DNA of 64,000 bases from Methylophilaceae bacterium (GTDB lineage Bacteria; Pseudomonadota; Gammaproteobacteria; Burkholderiales; Methylophilaceae), in NCBI GenBank assembly GCA_016778465.1, contig JADHPM010000002.1, positions 1-64,000 of the forward strand, written 5' to 3'. The notes beneath the pieces are model-generated. The model made no database searches, was not told the origin of the DNA, and saw only the letters and a list, made by a program, of their open reading frames with translations. Below are positions 1-12,791 of the stretch, one piece after another (position 1 is the stretch's first letter; each line of letters opens with the position of its first letter). The position numbers and the translations under genes are program-made.

Positions 1-73
1 ATAATGCTAGCAGGCTAACAATGGTTTCTGATAATCCACCAGCCCACTTTCTTACGGTTGCTAGTACATCCAT
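1..73 (-). CDS. Start of an unknown minus-strand gene, cut by the window edge
   Basis: Only the first 24 codons are visible, beginning MDVLATVRKWAGG. The start is well supported: an AGGAG Shine-Dalgarno element sits about six bases upstream of the ATG on the minus strand, and the frame stays open to the edge. The end of the visible part (SETIVSLLAL) is turning hydrophobic, so a membrane segment may follow. I do not recognise the family. It is divergent from the pyrophosphatase gene and the two share the intergenic region 74-361. Confidence 0.7.
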   Translation of the reverse strand, partial: MDVLATVRKWAGGLSETIVSLLAL

Positions 74-361
74 ATCTTTCTCCTGTTGTAATATAAAAAA
101 GTTTAAACTTTCTGCTCTTTAAACTTGTAAAAAGTCTACGCCTGTTTTTTTAAAAAAACACAATATGTAGAGTTTTTTTTTAAAAATAAACTAAATGTAG
201 AAATTTTCGTGTAGTATTAGAGGTTCACCTCTCAATTTAGATATTTTGTGGCTTAATGCCAAATAATCCCTTTTATTTAAAAACAATTTCATTTTTTGTA
301 ATAAATTTTTCATAATTGCTAAATACAATCGATCCATCTTCATCCCCTAGGACTCTTCAGT
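74..361. other. Divergent intergenic region upstream of ppa
   Basis: This 288-base AT-rich stretch separates two divergent genes and must hold both promoters. It contains long A and T runs, three TGTAG repeats near 165-213, and a perfect inverted repeat, AGAGGT-TC-ACCTCT, at 219-232. I see no open frame of credible length and no clear Pho box. No single -35/-10 pair stands out. Confidence 0.5.
219..232. promoter_or_regulatory. Perfect 14-base inverted repeat, possible operator
   Basis: AGAGGTTCACCTCT is a perfect palindrome with a two-base centre. The loop is too short for a good RNA hairpin and no T-tract follows, so a dimeric regulator site is likelier than a terminator. It lies midway between the divergent genes. 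The regulator is unknown. Confidence 0.3.
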
Positions 362-940
362 ATGACTAAATTTCTTCTTGTCTTTCTTTTATTACCACTT
401 AGCATTCTTGCCAATCCGGTTAACTCTAATAATTATAAAAACTCAGATGGGTCATACAATTTTTATGTTGAAATTCCAGCTGGTACAAGACAAAAATGGG
501 AAGTTAATAAAGATGGCATACTGGAATGGGAGGAAAAAAAAGGAAAAAAAAGAATTGTTAATTTTTTAAGCTACCCAGGTAATTACGGTTTTATTCCTCA
601 AACAGTTGGTGGCGATGAAGATCCTATCGATGTTATTGATCTTGAGACTGCTGTAAATAGAGGTCAAGTTGTTAGTCGTAAAATAATTGGCGGTATGTAT
701 TTTGAAGACAAAAAAGAGGTCGATGTGAAATTAATTGCGATAGACCCCAATGATATATTTTCAAAATATGATTCGATTGAAGATTTAATGCTTGATAGGC
801 CAGCAGTCATAGAAATTATAAAAAAATGGTTTGAATCTTATAAAAAACCTGGAAAAATGATTTTCTTTCGATTTATGGGTAAGAAAGAGTCTGAAGAAAT
901 GATTGAAAAAGCTTATTTGGAATGGAAAAAAAATAACTAA
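362..940 (+). CDS. ppa: Exported family I inorganic pyrophosphatase
   Basis: The protein hydrolyses pyrophosphate to two phosphates. Family I signatures are intact: EIPAG near residue 38, YPGNYGFIP near 73, and GDEDPIDVIDL, which carries the metal-binding aspartates in the usual D-x-D-x-x-D spacing. Downstream, FEDKKEVDVK keeps the D, D and K expected of the active site, and SYKK matches the conserved Tyr-Lys pair. The oddity is the N-terminus: MTKFLLVFLLLPLSILA reads as a cleavable signal peptide, so the enzyme is probably periplasmic, whereas the usual bacterial PPase is cytosolic. Its 192 residues minus the signal match the family length. It is monocistronic and convergent with glmS. Function is secure; location is inferred. 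Confidence 0.9.
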   Translation: MTKFLLVFLLLPLSILANPVNSNNYKNSDGSYNFYVEIPAGTRQKWEVNKDGILEWEEKKGKKRIVNFLSYPGNYGFIPQTVGGDEDPIDVIDLETAVNRGQVVSRKIIGGMYFEDKKEVDVKLIAIDPNDIFSKYDSIEDLMLDRPAVIEIIKKWFESYKKPGKMIFFRFMGKKESEEMIEKAYLEWKKNN

Positions 941-941
941 G

Positions 942-961
942 AACTTTATCTCAATAAAGTT
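942..961. terminator. Bidirectional terminator between ppa and glmS
   Basis: AACTTTAT-CTCA-ATAAAGTT is a perfect eight-base-pair stem with a four-base loop. It lies between convergent ppa and glmS, with A-rich sequence on the left that reads as a T-tract for the minus strand. The stem is AT-rich and so fairly weak, but its position fits a shared terminator. Confidence 0.6.
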
Positions 962-973
962 TATCGCTTGAAA

Positions 974-2803
974 CTATTCCACAGTAACTGATTTAGCTAA
1001 ATTTCTTGGTTTATCAACATCAGTTTTCTTTATTAATGCAACATGATAAGCCAGTAACTGAACAGGAATAGCGTGAATGATTGCAGATAAAACACCAGTA
1101 TGCCTTGGTGTTCTGATAACTTTAATATCGGGCTCTTCATGAAAGTGGCTATCACTGTCTGCAAATACGTACAATATACCTCCCCGAGCCTTTACCTCTT
1201 GCATATTGGATTTTAATTTTTCTAGCAAAGCGTCATTGGGTGCAATCACAACAACTGGCATATTATTATCTACTAGAGCCAATGGGCCATGTTTTAATTC
1301 GCCCGCTGGGTATGCCTCTGCGTGAATATATGAAATTTCTTTTAATTTTAACGCGCCCTCTAGTGCAATAGGATAGTGGATACCCCTCCCTAAAAATAAA
1401 GCATTATCTCTATTGGCAAAAAGCTTTGCCCATTCTTTTATCTGTGGCTCTAAATTTAATGCAAACTGAATACTTCCTGAAAGACGACGTAATTCTTCTA
1501 AAAATGTTAACTCCAACTTCTTATTAATTTTTTTCTTTTTCTTAGCTAAACTCACACAGATTATGAAGAGCGCCGCTAATTGCGTTGTAAATGCTTTTGT
1601 TGATGCAACACCAATTTCAATACCTGCTCGAGTATAAAGTACCATGTCAGATTCACGAACAATTGCGCTATCTTGGACATTACATATAGTTAAAGTTTTT
1701 TTATGTCCAATTTTTTTGGCATGCTTTAATGCTTCAATTGTATCTAAGGTCTCACCTGATTGCGAAATAGTAATAATAAGTTGCTTAGATTTAAAAACTG
1801 AATCTCGATACCTATACTCACTTGCAATTTCAACATTAGTTGGGATTTGCGCGATTGACTCAAACCAATATTTTGCCGTAAGTCCGGCATAGTAACTTGT
1901 ACCAGCGGCTAAAATTAAAATGCTATCAATATCTTTTAATAATTTTTCAGATTTTTTTCCTAATAACTTTATATCAAAATTATTTTTATCAATAACAGCC
2001 TCAATCGTATCTGCAATTGCACGTGGTTGCTCATAAATTTCTTTTTGCATGAAATGATCATGCGGACCCAGCTCCATTGACTCTAAATTTACTTTGCTGT
2101 TATGAACCTCTCTTGATACCTCTTTCAATTTGGAATCATAAATTTGAAAATTATCTGTAGTAAGCTCAACAATATCACCGTCCTCAAGATAAATTATTTT
2201 TTTAGTAATTGCTAAAAGCGCCGTAACATCAGATGCAATGAAATTCTCACCATTGCCTACTCCTACTATAAGAGGACATCCTTTACGTGCGCATACTAAT
2301 TTATCTGGATGATTTAATGATACAACTCCAATGGCAAACGCACCTCTTAACTCCTTGGTTGCCAAAGTTGTAGCGTGAAGGATATTTTTTTCTTTCTTAT
2401 AAAAATAGTGTATGAGATGAGCAATTACTTCTGTGTCTGTCTCAGACTCAAATTTATAGCCAAGTTTTTTTAATTCTTCACACTGCTCAGAGTGATTTTC
2501 TATAATGCCATTATGAACCACTGCAATTTCATTATTCGAAACATGAGGATGGGCATTTTGTTCCGTGACGCCACCATGAGTTGCCCAACGTGTATGCCCA
2601 ATTCCAAGTAAGCCTTGAAGATCGCCCTGATGTATTTTATTTTTTATTGTTGCTACTCTTCCTGTTGATCTTACCCGCTCAATGCTTCCATTAACTAGGG
2701 CAATCCCAGCCGAATCATAACCACGGTATTCTAACCTCTCTAAACCATTTATTAGATGAGGAAGAATATTTTTTGTTGATATACCGCCGACAATTCCACA
2801 CAT
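974..2803 (-). CDS. glmS: Glucosamine--fructose-6-phosphate aminotransferase (isomerizing)
   Basis: This makes glucosamine-6-phosphate from fructose-6-phosphate and glutamine, the first step towards UDP-GlcNAc for peptidoglycan and LPS. The track start is eight codons too long: the catalytic cysteine must follow the initiator Met, so the start is the ATG giving MCGIVGG at 2803. That leaves 609 residues, the normal length. An N-terminal class II glutamine amidotransferase domain (about 1-225) is followed by two SIS sugar isomerase domains, and the protein ends in the typical KSVTVE. The ATG overlaps the glmU stop by one base (TAATG), so the two pathway genes are translationally coupled. Confidence 0.97.
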   Translation of the reverse strand: MCGIVGGISTKNILPHLINGLERLEYRGYDSAGIALVNGSIERVRSTGRVATIKNKIHQGDLQGLLGIGHTRWATHGGVTEQNAHPHVSNNEIAVVHNGIIENHSEQCEELKKLGYKFESETDTEVIAHLIHYFYKKEKNILHATTLATKELRGAFAIGVVSLNHPDKLVCARKGCPLIVGVGNGENFIASDVTALLAITKKIIYLEDGDIVELTTDNFQIYDSKLKEVSREVHNSKVNLESMELGPHDHFMQKEIYEQPRAIADTIEAVIDKNNFDIKLLGKKSEKLLKDIDSILILAAGTSYYAGLTAKYWFESIAQIPTNVEIASEYRYRDSVFKSKQLIITISQSGETLDTIEALKHAKKIGHKKTLTICNVQDSAIVRESDMVLYTRAGIEIGVASTKAFTTQLAALFIICVSLAKKKKKINKKLELTFLEELRRLSGSIQFALNLEPQIKEWAKLFANRDNALFLGRGIHYPIALEGALKLKEISYIHAEAYPAGELKHGPLALVDNNMPVVVIAPNDALLEKLKSNMQEVKARGGILYVFADSDSHFHEEPDIKVIRTPRHTGVLSAIIHAIPVQLLAYHVALIKKTDVDKPRNLAKSVTVE

Positions 2804-4155
2804 TATTTCTTGGTTGGCCTTTTCCAATCTGACACTGTTTTTTGCTCGGTTCGTGAAAGGGTTAATTTGTCTGCCGGGACATCTTGAGTAATCGTTGAAC
2901 CTGCCCCAATAGTTGCACCCTGACCAATTTTTACAGGAGCGATTAATTGTGTATCCGAACCAACAAAGACATCAGACTCAATTATTGTTTTATGCTTGTT
3001 TGCGCCATCATAGTTACAGGTAATTGTTCCTGCTCCCACATTAACATTACTACCGATTTCGGCATCACCAATGTAGCTTAAATGATTAATTTTAGTTCCT
3101 TCACCAATTGCAGTATTTTTAAGCTCAACAAAATTTCCTATATGGACATTATCTGCAAGCGTGCTTCCGGGTCTTAAGCGTGCATAGGGACCAATCTTAT
3201 TATGATGGCCAACAACACTTTCATCAATATGCGAGAAAGGTTCGATTACCGTATTCTCTTTTATCTCGCAATTTTTTAATATGCTATAAGCCTTAACATG
3301 AACTCCATCACCGAGAATCACCTTATCTTCAAAAACACAACCAACGTCAATAATGACATCTTTTCCACAAACTAATTGCCCTCTTATATCAATCCTTGAG
3401 GGATCAATCAAAGTGACACCTTCATCCATTAATTTATTTGCTAAACTCATTTGGTAGGCCCTCTCCATCATTGCCAACTCACTTTTGGAGTTAATTCCAG
3501 AAATGGTAATTTCATTTAACGCTTTATAAGACGATATTTCTACATTATCTTCAGCTGCAAATTTTACAATATCTGTTAAATAATACTCCTTTTGTTGATT
3601 ACTATTGCTTAATCTTTTTAACCATAGCTTAAGTTGGTTTGAATCAACCGCCATAATTCCAGTATTAATTTCAGTAATTTTTCTCTCTTCACTGGTGCAG
3701 TCTTTATCTTCAACAATTGCACAAATCTTATTATTTTTTCTAACAATTCGGCCATATCCTGCTGGGTGCTCTTTATCAAATGTCATGATACTGATACCAC
3801 CGTTCGTTTGTCCAACTAACTGATTTAGTTCTTTGGCATCTATTAGGGGAACATCGCCATATAAAATTAAAGTAATATCTCCTTGAATATAAGGGGTAGC
3901 TTGTAATAAAGCATGGCCTGTCCCCAACTGCTCTTTTTGTAATGGCCAGTTGAATATGCTCTGAGAAAACAATGATTTAATACTTTCTGCACGGTACCCA
4001 ATAACGATTGAAATATCATTTGGGTTAAGCGATAGCGCAGAATCGACAACATATTTTATGAGAGGTTTTTTGGCAAGAGGCTGCAATACCTTGGGAAGCT
4101 CAGAACACATCCGCGTTCCTTTTCCAGCAGCTAAAATCACAACACTTAATGTCAT
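2803..4155 (-). CDS. glmU: Bifunctional UDP-GlcNAc pyrophosphorylase / glucosamine-1-phosphate acetyltransferase
   Basis: GlmU carries out the last two steps of UDP-GlcNAc synthesis: acetylation of glucosamine-1-phosphate, then uridylylation. The N-terminal nucleotidyltransferase domain opens with LAAGKGTRM and [13 protein letters not shown]. The C-terminal half is a left-handed beta-helix with hexapeptide repeats ending in the acetyltransferase region ([20 protein letters not shown]). The first 12 codons of the track ORF run back towards the terminator and are not conserved, so I start at [11 protein letters not shown] (4155), giving 450 residues. It is first of a glmU-glmS pair lying just downstream of the atp operon terminator. 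Confidence 0.96.
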   Translation of the reverse strand: MTLSVVILAAGKGTRMCSELPKVLQPLAKKPLIKYVVDSALSLNPNDISIVIGYRAESIKSLFSQSIFNWPLQKEQLGTGHALLQATPYIQGDITLILYGDVPLIDAKELNQLVGQTNGGISIMTFDKEHPAGYGRIVRKNNKICAIVEDKDCTSEERKITEINTGIMAVDSNQLKLWLKRLSNSNQQKEYYLTDIVKFAAEDNVEISSYKALNEITISGINSKSELAMMERAYQMSLANKLMDEGVTLIDPSRIDIRGQLVCGKDVIIDVGCVFEDKVILGDGVHVKAYSILKNCEIKENTVIEPFSHIDESVVGHHNKIGPYARLRPGSTLADNVHIGNFVELKNTAIGEGTKINHLSYIGDAEIGSNVNVGAGTITCNYDGANKHKTIIESDVFVGSDTQLIAPVKIGQGATIGAGSTITQDVPADKLTLSRTEQKTVSDWKRPTKK

Positions 4156-4177
4156 ATTTTTTACTTTTAGTATAAAC

Positions 4178-4205
4178 AAAAAAAGCAGCACTAAGCTGCT
4201 TTTTT
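4178..4205. terminator. Strong terminator after the atp operon
   Basis: GCAGC-ACTAA-GCTGC forms a five-base-pair GC-rich stem flanked by A7 and T6, so the helix extends through A-T pairs and ends in a U-tract on either strand. On the minus strand it directly follows atpC, closing the ATP synthase operon before glmU. Confidence 0.85.
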
Positions 4206-4218
4206 CATTATTTCTAAT

Positions 4219-4641
4219 TTATCTTTTTTTTCTTAGCTTTTCAATCGCTTGCAGTTGAGCCATAGCTTCCGCTAACTCAGCTTGTGCTTTAGCAAAATCA
4301 ATTTCAGCACTTTTAATCTTAATTGCTTCCTCAGCGGATTTTTTTGCCGCCAAAGCTTTTGCCTCATCAAGATCAGATCCTCGAATTGCAGTATCTGATA
4401 ATACTGTTACATGACCTGGTTGTACCTCTAATATTCCACCTGAAACAAATATTAATTGTTCCTCAGCTTTGTCAGCTAATTTAATTCTAACGGATCCAGA
4501 CTTCAGGGCAGTAATCATAGGTGCATGATGAGGATAGATACCGACTTCACCCATAATCGCTGGTGCGGCAATAAATTCGGCGGTACCAGAAAAAATGGAT
4601 TCTTCAGCGCTTACAATATCGATTTGGACAGTATTAGCCAT
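4219..4641 (-). CDS. atpC: ATP synthase F1 epsilon subunit
   Basis: The epsilon subunit is part of the central rotor stalk and can inhibit ATP hydrolysis. The N-terminal beta-sandwich includes the family segment [19 protein letters not shown], and the C-terminal half is two predicted helices rich in Ala, Lys and Glu. At 140 residues it has normal length. It is last in the atpIBEFHAGDC operon, two bases after atpD, and is followed by a strong terminator. Confidence 0.96.
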   Translation of the reverse strand: MANTVQIDIVSAEESIFSGTAEFIAAPAIMGEVGIYPHHAPMITALKSGSVRIKLADKAEEQLIFVSGGILEVQPGHVTVLSDTAIRGSDLDEAKALAAKKSAEEAIKIKSAEIDFAKAQAELAEAMAQLQAIEKLRKKR

Positions 4642-4643
4642 AA

Positions 4644-6074
<1,431 letters not shown>

Positions 6075-6111
6075 TTATCCTTACTTATGCATAATTAATA
6101 TTTTTTAAAAT

Positions 6112-6978
6112 CTAAGACACTGCAGCCGCGCCACCTACAATTTCAGATATTTCTTTGGTAATCGCTGCTTGTCTTGCCTTGTTATAAACTAATGTTAACT
6201 CATCAATAACTGCTCCAGCATTATCGGATGCTGCTTTCATAGCCACCATTCGCGATGATTGTTCAGATGCCATATTTTCAGTTACTGCATGATAAATTGT
6301 TGACTCAATATATCTTGTCAATAATTGGTCAATAACCTCTTGAGCCTCAGGCTCGTAGATATAATCCCAGCTACTATCAGGGCTACCTACTTTTTCGCCT
6401 GACAGAGGTAGGACCTGTTCCATTACAGGTTCTTGTTTCATCGTATTTATGAAATTGGTATAACAAATATGAAGCTCATCAATCTCTTCATTTATATATG
6501 CGTCGAGCATGACTTTAATCGTACCAATTAAACTTTCTAGGTTAGGAGTGTCTCCCAGACCCGTTAAATTAGATTTAATATCAGCTCCCACACGACCCAT
6601 AAATCCTAGTGCCTTATTACCAATCACACTTACTTGTACTTTCTTATTTTCTTTTTCCCAGTTTCGCATTTGATTGATTGAAGATCTCAAAACATTTGTG
6701 TTTAATCCACCACACAAACCCTTATCAGAAGTAACGACAATTAAACCAACATTTTTAACTTGTTGTCGCTCTATCAAAAAAGGATGTTTGTACTCAGACT
6801 GCGCATATGAGAGATTTGCAACCACATTTCTAATTTTTTCGGAATATGGACGAGCTGCTGTCATTCTATCTTGCGCTTTACGCATTTTTGAAGCAGCAAC
6901 CATCTCCATTGCTTTCGTGATTTTTCGTGTATTTTCAACACTTTTTATCTGGGTTCTTATCTCTTTACCGACTGCCAT
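6112..6978 (-). CDS. atpG: ATP synthase F1 gamma subunit
   Basis: Gamma is the rotating central shaft of F1. The N-terminal helix begins [20 protein letters not shown] and the C-terminal helix holds the conserved [18 protein letters not shown] segment. Its 288 residues are normal for proteobacteria. It lies between atpA (13 bases upstream) and atpD (40 bases downstream). Confidence 0.97.
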   Translation of the reverse strand: MAVGKEIRTQIKSVENTRKITKAMEMVAASKMRKAQDRMTAARPYSEKIRNVVANLSYAQSEYKHPFLIERQQVKNVGLIVVTSDKGLCGGLNTNVLRSSINQMRNWEKENKKVQVSVIGNKALGFMGRVGADIKSNLTGLGDTPNLESLIGTIKVMLDAYINEEIDELHICYTNFINTMKQEPVMEQVLPLSGEKVGSPDSSWDYIYEPEAQEVIDQLLTRYIESTIYHAVTENMASEQSSRMVAMKAASDNAGAVIDELTLVYNKARQAAITKEISEIVGGAAAVS

Positions 6979-6991
6979 TAATAATCCTTAA

Positions 6992-8533
6992 TTAGTAAGA
7001 GCTTGATGATTTAAAATCTTCGATTGCTTTCGATAATGCTTTTGCGTCATCTTCTGAGAGATCTTTTGTGCTCTCAATAATATCCATAATTTTCTTGTAT
7101 TTTGATGACATAAAACCATGAAGGTCTTTTTCAAAAGCTAAAACTTTATTCGTAGGAACATCGTCTAGAAAACCATTATTTGCCGCGTATAATGAGACGG
7201 CCATTTGCGGAACGGATAAAGGAGAATACTGGGATTGTTTCATTAGTTCAGTAAACATCACACCTTGATCAAGCTGTTTCCGTGTTGCCTCGTCTAAATC
7301 AGACGCAAACTGTGCGAAAGCAGCCAGTTCTCTGTACTGCGCCAAAGCCAAACGCACACCACCCCCCAGCTTTTTAATTACTTTTGTTTGAGCCGCTCCA
7401 CCTACTCGTGAAACAGAAATACCTGCATTCATCGCAGGACGAATACCCGCGTTAAATAAATCAGTTTCCAGAAAGATTTGTCCATCCGTAATTGAAATAA
7501 CGTTTGTAGGAACAAACGCTGATACGTCACCTGCAGCTGTTTCAATTACTGGCAAAGCTGTCAATGATCCAGTTTTACCTTTAACTTTGCCGTTAGTAAA
7601 TTTTTCGACATATTCTTCATTAACCCTAGCTGCGCGTTCCAACAATCTTGAATGAATATAAAAGACATCGCCTGGGTACGCTTCACGACCTGGAGGTCTT
7701 CTTAGTAATAGAGAAATTTGTCGATAAGCTACTGCTTGTTTTGTAAGGTCATCATAAATGATTAATGCATCTTCACCGCGATCACGAAAATATTCACCCA
7801 TTGTACAGCCAGAGTAGGGGGCAAGAAATTGCAGAGCTGCTGAATCAGACGCTGATGCAGAAACAACTGTGGTGTATTCCATTGCACCATTTTCCTCTAA
7901 TTTACGAACAACGTTCATAATCGTTGACGCCTTCTGACCAATAGCCACGTATATACATTTCATGTTTTGGCCTTTTTGGTTGATGATCGCGTCTACTGCA
8001 ACAGCTGTTTTACCAGTTTGTCGATCGCCAATAATCAATTCACGTTGACCACGCCCAATAGGTACCATAGAATCAACAGCTTTTAATCCAGTTTGAACAG
8101 GTTCAGATACAGATTTTCTAGCAATCACCCCTGGGGCTACTTTCTCAATTTTGTCAGTTTCTTTTGCTTTTACAGGGCCTTTACCATCAATTGGATTACC
8201 TAATGCATCGACAACACGACCAATAAGTTCTGGTCCAACTGGAACTTCCAAAATTTTACCAGTACATTTACAAGTGTCGCCTTCAGTAATATGCTCATAG
8301 TCACCCATAATAACTGCGCCAACAGAATCTCTTTCAAGATTTAATGCTAATCCATAAGTATTTCCCGGAAACTCAATCATTTCTCCCGACATTACATTGG
8401 ACAAACCATGAATACGTACGATTCCGTCTGTCACAGAAACCACAGTACCCTGTGTTTTTGCCTCAGAGCTAGCAGAAAAGTTTTTAATTCTGCTCTGTAT
8501 TAATTCACTTATTTCTGACGTTGATAACTGCAT
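6992..8533 (-). CDS. atpA: ATP synthase F1 alpha subunit
   Basis: This is the non-catalytic nucleotide-binding subunit of F1. The Walker A sequence GDRQTGKT is at residues 169-176, and the family segments AIGQKASTI and [18 protein letters not shown] are present. At 513 residues it matches the family. It follows atpH by about 22 bases in the operon. Confidence 0.98.
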   Translation of the reverse strand: MQLSTSEISELIQSRIKNFSASSEAKTQGTVVSVTDGIVRIHGLSNVMSGEMIEFPGNTYGLALNLERDSVGAVIMGDYEHITEGDTCKCTGKILEVPVGPELIGRVVDALGNPIDGKGPVKAKETDKIEKVAPGVIARKSVSEPVQTGLKAVDSMVPIGRGQRELIIGDRQTGKTAVAVDAIINQKGQNMKCIYVAIGQKASTIMNVVRKLEENGAMEYTTVVSASASDSAALQFLAPYSGCTMGEYFRDRGEDALIIYDDLTKQAVAYRQISLLLRRPPGREAYPGDVFYIHSRLLERAARVNEEYVEKFTNGKVKGKTGSLTALPVIETAAGDVSAFVPTNVISITDGQIFLETDLFNAGIRPAMNAGISVSRVGGAAQTKVIKKLGGGVRLALAQYRELAAFAQFASDLDEATRKQLDQGVMFTELMKQSQYSPLSVPQMAVSLYAANNGFLDDVPTNKVLAFEKDLHGFMSSKYKKIMDIIESTKDLSEDDAKALSKAIEDFKSSSSY

Positions 8534-8555
8534 TCATATCTCCCAATTTAAAAGC

Positions 8556-9089
8556 TTATGACTTTAAGCTGTAAGCTAAACTATTTAATTGTCCTTTAAC
8601 CGAGGCATCAATTACGGTGTCGCCAACTATAATTTTGGTACCACCAATGATACTTTTATCGATTACTAAATTACTTTCAATTTTTCTATTAAATTTTTTT
8701 TCAAGGCTAGCTATTAGGCTTTTCACAACAGCGGCCTCTGGTTTTTCAGCAACAATAATCTGTGCTTCCATTGTGCCCTCTTCTGAGTCTTTTAATTCTT
8801 CAAAGAGATTAAAGATATGAGGTATAACCATCAATCTTTTATTTTCAATTAGTAATTTAATGAAATTTTTTCCGTGCTCATCAATATCACCAACACATTT
8901 CATCAGAGCAGATTCGCGGTCGGAATCTAATATTTTTGTATCCTCTAAATAAGCTCGAAATTCTACATCTTTAACCAAGCCACTGAGCAAACTCAATAAG
9001 TCTGACCAAACTGCTAATTTTTTTTCGCCTTTGGCTAATTGAAAAACAGCTATGGCATAAGGTCTGGCAATTGTTGAAATCTCAGCCAT
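8556..9089 (-). CDS. atpH: ATP synthase delta subunit
   Basis: Delta joins F1 to the peripheral stalk. The N-terminal helical domain begins with IARPYAIAVFQLA, typical of the family, and the C-terminal domain contains IIGGTKIIVGDTVIDASVKG. It has 177 residues. It starts four bases after the stop of atpF, consistent with coupled translation. Confidence 0.96.
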   Translation of the reverse strand: MAEISTIARPYAIAVFQLAKGEKKLAVWSDLLSLLSGLVKDVEFRAYLEDTKILDSDRESALMKCVGDIDEHGKNFIKLLIENKRLMVIPHIFNLFEELKDSEEGTMEAQIIVAEKPEAAVVKSLIASLEKKFNRKIESNLVIDKSIIGGTKIIVGDTVIDASVKGQLNSLAYSLKS

Positions 9090-9093
9090 GAAC

Positions 9094-9564
9094 TTATAAA
9101 TCCCTCGCTAATTTAGATAACATATCGGTATGTGCTTTTTTATCAATTTCTTTATTGATTATTTTCTCAGCAGCAGCAATTGCGATTGTTGCTAGTTCAT
9201 TTCTAAGTTGATTTCTAGCCTTATTCACTTCATTCTCAACTTCATTTTGAGCATTTTTAATTATTAATTCGGCTTCAATTTTTGCCTTTTCTTGTGCATC
9301 TTTAATAATCTCGTTTGCTCTTTTTTCAGCAAGAGTAACGATCTCTGTTGATTTGCCTTTAGCACCTGATAAAACTTCTTCTTTTTTTAAGTCAGCTTCT
9401 TGCAATGCTTTTTGTCCCTCATGGGCCGCAGCTAAACCATCAGCGATTTCCTTCTGCCTTTTTTCAATGGCTCCTAAGAGTGGAGGCCAAATGAATTTAA
9501 CTGTAAACCATATAAGGATGGCAAAGGTAAGCCCTTGCGCAATAATTGTTAATTGTATATTCAT
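9094..9564 (-). CDS. atpF: ATP synthase Fo b subunit
   Basis: Subunit b dimerises to form the peripheral stator stalk. One N-terminal membrane helix (about 7-25, ending FIWPPL) is followed by a long charged coiled-coil helix rich in Ala, Glu and Lys, ending near residue 156. Length and layout are standard. It lies between atpE and atpH. Confidence 0.96.
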   Translation of the reverse strand: MNIQLTIIAQGLTFAILIWFTVKFIWPPLLGAIEKRQKEIADGLAAAHEGQKALQEADLKKEEVLSGAKGKSTEIVTLAEKRANEIIKDAQEKAKIEAELIIKNAQNEVENEVNKARNQLRNELATIAIAAAEKIINKEIDKKAHTDMLSKLARDL

Positions 9565-9584
9565 GCATCGTCCTAATTTCTAAG

Positions 9585-10709
<1,125 letters not shown>

Positions 10710-11105
10710 TTAATCTATTTTTTCAATTTTTGATACAGCAAAACCCGAATAGAGCGCTGCGATTACCAAACCTAAAATTAAATTAAAACTAACTAAACTT
10801 TCATAGCTATTGAAAGCTACGAACAATCCCAAGGCAATCACAATAAGTTTGATCAACTCAGCCTTTAATGCATTTATAACAACTTTCGAAGACGATAAGT
10901 TGTCAGTTTTAGCTAAGGGCGCTGCAATTAAAACCCCTAAAATAACCGTAAAGCCACCTATAAAAAGAGAGAGGCCATAGTCTATGCCATAAAAAAAAGT
11001 AATTATTAGCGCAATAAAAGCCTCAATTAGTAAAAGCCTCTTTACCATCCGTCTAATTTCTAATGAATATCTACCAATGATATTAACCATTAAAGAATTC
11101 TCCAT
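10710..11105 (-). CDS. atpI: ATP synthase accessory protein AtpI
   Basis: AtpI is a small membrane protein at the head of many atp operons and is linked to c-ring assembly. The 131 residues contain about four hydrophobic segments, matching the family layout. An internal Met at residue 6 is an alternative start. It is first in the operon and has a promoter-like sequence directly upstream. The call rests on topology and position more than on motifs. Confidence 0.85.
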   Translation of the reverse strand: MENSLMVNIIGRYSLEIRRMVKRLLLIEAFIALIITFFYGIDYGLSLFIGGFTVILGVLIAAPLAKTDNLSSSKVVINALKAELIKLIVIALGLFVAFNSYESLVSFNLILGLVIAALYSGFAVSKIEKID

Positions 11106-11137
11106 ACTCAGATCTATTCAGAAATTAGAGAAACGTG

Positions 11138-11166
11138 ATTTTGGCTTGATTTATCAAAACAGTCAA
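11138..11166 (-). promoter_or_regulatory. Probable promoter of the atp operon
   Basis: On the minus strand TTGACT (11161-11166) and CAAAAT (11138-11143) are separated by exactly 17 bases and lie about 33 bases upstream of atpI. The -35 is a strong match and the -10 moderate. It lies in the only sizeable gap between parB and atpI. Confidence 0.5.
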
Positions 11167-11177
11167 GGCTTGATTAG

Positions 11178-12020
11178 CTATCTAAGTTTATTTATAAAAT
11201 TTTGAATTTCATCAATGTTTGTGTAGGTTACTTTAAAAAACCCATTACCCTTAGGATTGTGATGAAAACTAACTTTCATGCCTAATTTTTCAGATATTTC
11301 ATTTTCTAATATTCGCAAATCCTCAGATTTCGATGAAGTTCTTTTTTTTGTTTTTTGCGAGGAATCTGAAACTATTCTTTCAATATCTCGCACTGACAGG
11401 TTTTCTGCAATAATTTTCTGGCATAGCATCACTTGGTTACTCGCAGGCAAAGATACTAAAGCCCGAGCATGTCCCATATCAATTTTTTTTGCTAACAGCG
11501 CATGCTGAACACGTTCATTTAAATTAAGCAATCTTAATAAATTTGTAACAGCTACCCTTGACTTACCCAACGAAGTAGCTGCCCCTTCATGTGTCATACC
11601 AAATTCCTCTATGAGTCGCTTAATACCTTGAGCTTCTTCAATAACGTTAAGATTTTCTCTTTGAATATTTTCAATTAGGGCCAGCGCTAATGCATCATTA
11701 TCAGAAATTTCTTTTATTAAAACGGGGACCTCTTTTAATCCAGCTATCTTTGCTGCCTGCCATCTTCTCTCGCCAGCAATTATCTCGTAATTATTTTTTG
11801 AAACTAATCTAACTAGGATTGGCTGAATAATCCCTTGCTCCTCTATAGAGGATGCAAGTTCTTGAAGTTGTTCATTATCCATAGACTTCCTAGGTTGATA
11901 TTTTCCTCTTCCAAGGTCGTCGATTTTCAAATATGTCAAACCGTTACTATCAGCATTATTTATTTCTTCAGAATTGCCTAAGAGTGCGTCCAAACCACGC
12001 CCTAAACCTTTAGTTTTCAT
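11178..12020 (-). CDS. parB: Chromosome-partitioning protein ParB
   Basis: ParB binds parS sites and spreads to build the segregation complex near the origin. The N-terminus MKTKGLGRGLDALLG is typical. The CTP-binding/ParB core includes QPILVR and GERRWQAAK, followed by a helix-turn-helix near residues 130-165. The C-terminal dimerisation region is intact. At 280 residues it is complete. It starts one base after parA, and two parS sites lie about 3.3 kb away between mnmG and mnmE. Confidence 0.96.
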   Translation of the reverse strand: MKTKGLGRGLDALLGNSEEINNADSNGLTYLKIDDLGRGKYQPRKSMDNEQLQELASSIEEQGIIQPILVRLVSKNNYEIIAGERRWQAAKIAGLKEVPVLIKEISDNDALALALIENIQRENLNVIEEAQGIKRLIEEFGMTHEGAATSLGKSRVAVTNLLRLLNLNERVQHALLAKKIDMGHARALVSLPASNQVMLCQKIIAENLSVRDIERIVSDSSQKTKKRTSSKSEDLRILENEISEKLGMKVSFHHNPKGNGFFKVTYTNIDEIQNFINKLR

Positions 12021-12021
12021 A

Positions 12022-12777
12022 TTAATTTCCTAGTAAAATTTCATCTGCCAATTGTAAATATGCTTTTGCACCCTTTGACGATCTGTCATAACTAATTACC
12101 GATTGACCATAACTCGGCGCCTCAGCCAATCTAACGTTTCTCGGTATGATTGTGTCATAAACTTTCCGGCCGAAATGAGCTGCCAATTGATCCGATACTT
12201 GCCTTGTGAGGGTGTTTCTCTTGTCATATAGGGTTCTTAATAAGCCTTCAATTTCAATATCTGGATTTAGATTTCTTTTTACTTTTTTAATTGTATCGAC
12301 AAGATCAGAAAGTCCCTCAAGCGCGAAATACTCACATTGCATCGGAATAATTACAGAGTGAGCTGCAACTAAAGCATTAACAGTAAGAAGGCTCAATGCA
12401 GGAGGACAATCAATTAAAACAAAATCATATTTGTTAAGTTGATTAATTTGCTCTTTTAAAATAAATTCTCGCTTTTCAAAATCTACTAACTCAACCTCCG
12501 CACCTGCAAGTGATTGGTTTGCGGCAACAACATCAAATTTATCGTCTTCGGCCGGAAATATTGCTTCCTGTAAATTTATTTTTTTGATTAAAACATCATA
12601 AATTGTCTTTTGAGCTTCTTTTTTTAAAATACCTACTGCTGACGTTGCGTTACCTTGCGGATCTAAGTCAATTAAAAGAACTCTTCTTTTTTTTGCTGCA
12701 AGCGCAGAAGCTAAATTAACAGAAGTTGTTGTCTTTCCAACGCCACCTTTTTGATTAGATATTGCAAAAATTTTCAA
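12022..12777 (-). CDS. parA: Chromosome-partitioning ATPase ParA (Soj)
   Basis: ParA is the ATPase that moves ParB-bound origins. The deviant Walker A motif KGGVGKTT is at residues 10-17, followed by LLIDLDPQGNAT and FVLIDCPPALSLLT. At 251 residues it is full length. It lies between rsmG and parB, the classical order next to the origin. Confidence 0.97.
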   Translation of the reverse strand: MKIFAISNQKGGVGKTTTSVNLASALAAKKRRVLLIDLDPQGNATSAVGILKKEAQKTIYDVLIKKINLQEAIFPAEDDKFDVVAANQSLAGAEVELVDFEKREFILKEQINQLNKYDFVLIDCPPALSLLTVNALVAAHSVIIPMQCEYFALEGLSDLVDTIKKVKRNLNPDIEIEGLLRTLYDKRNTLTRQVSDQLAAHFGRKVYDTIIPRNVRLAEAPSYGQSVISYDRSSKGAKAYLQLADEILLGN

Positions 12778-12791
12778 AAATATTCCTTCAT

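Noticed and set aside
378-569. Shadow ORF inside ppa and the many similar overlapping ORFs in the track
   Set aside because: They lie in other frames of clear genes, lack ribosome-binding sites and have no recognisable domains.
2804-2827. Eight extra N-terminal residues on GlmS
   Set aside because: The catalytic cysteine must be residue 2, so the start is at MCGIVGG.
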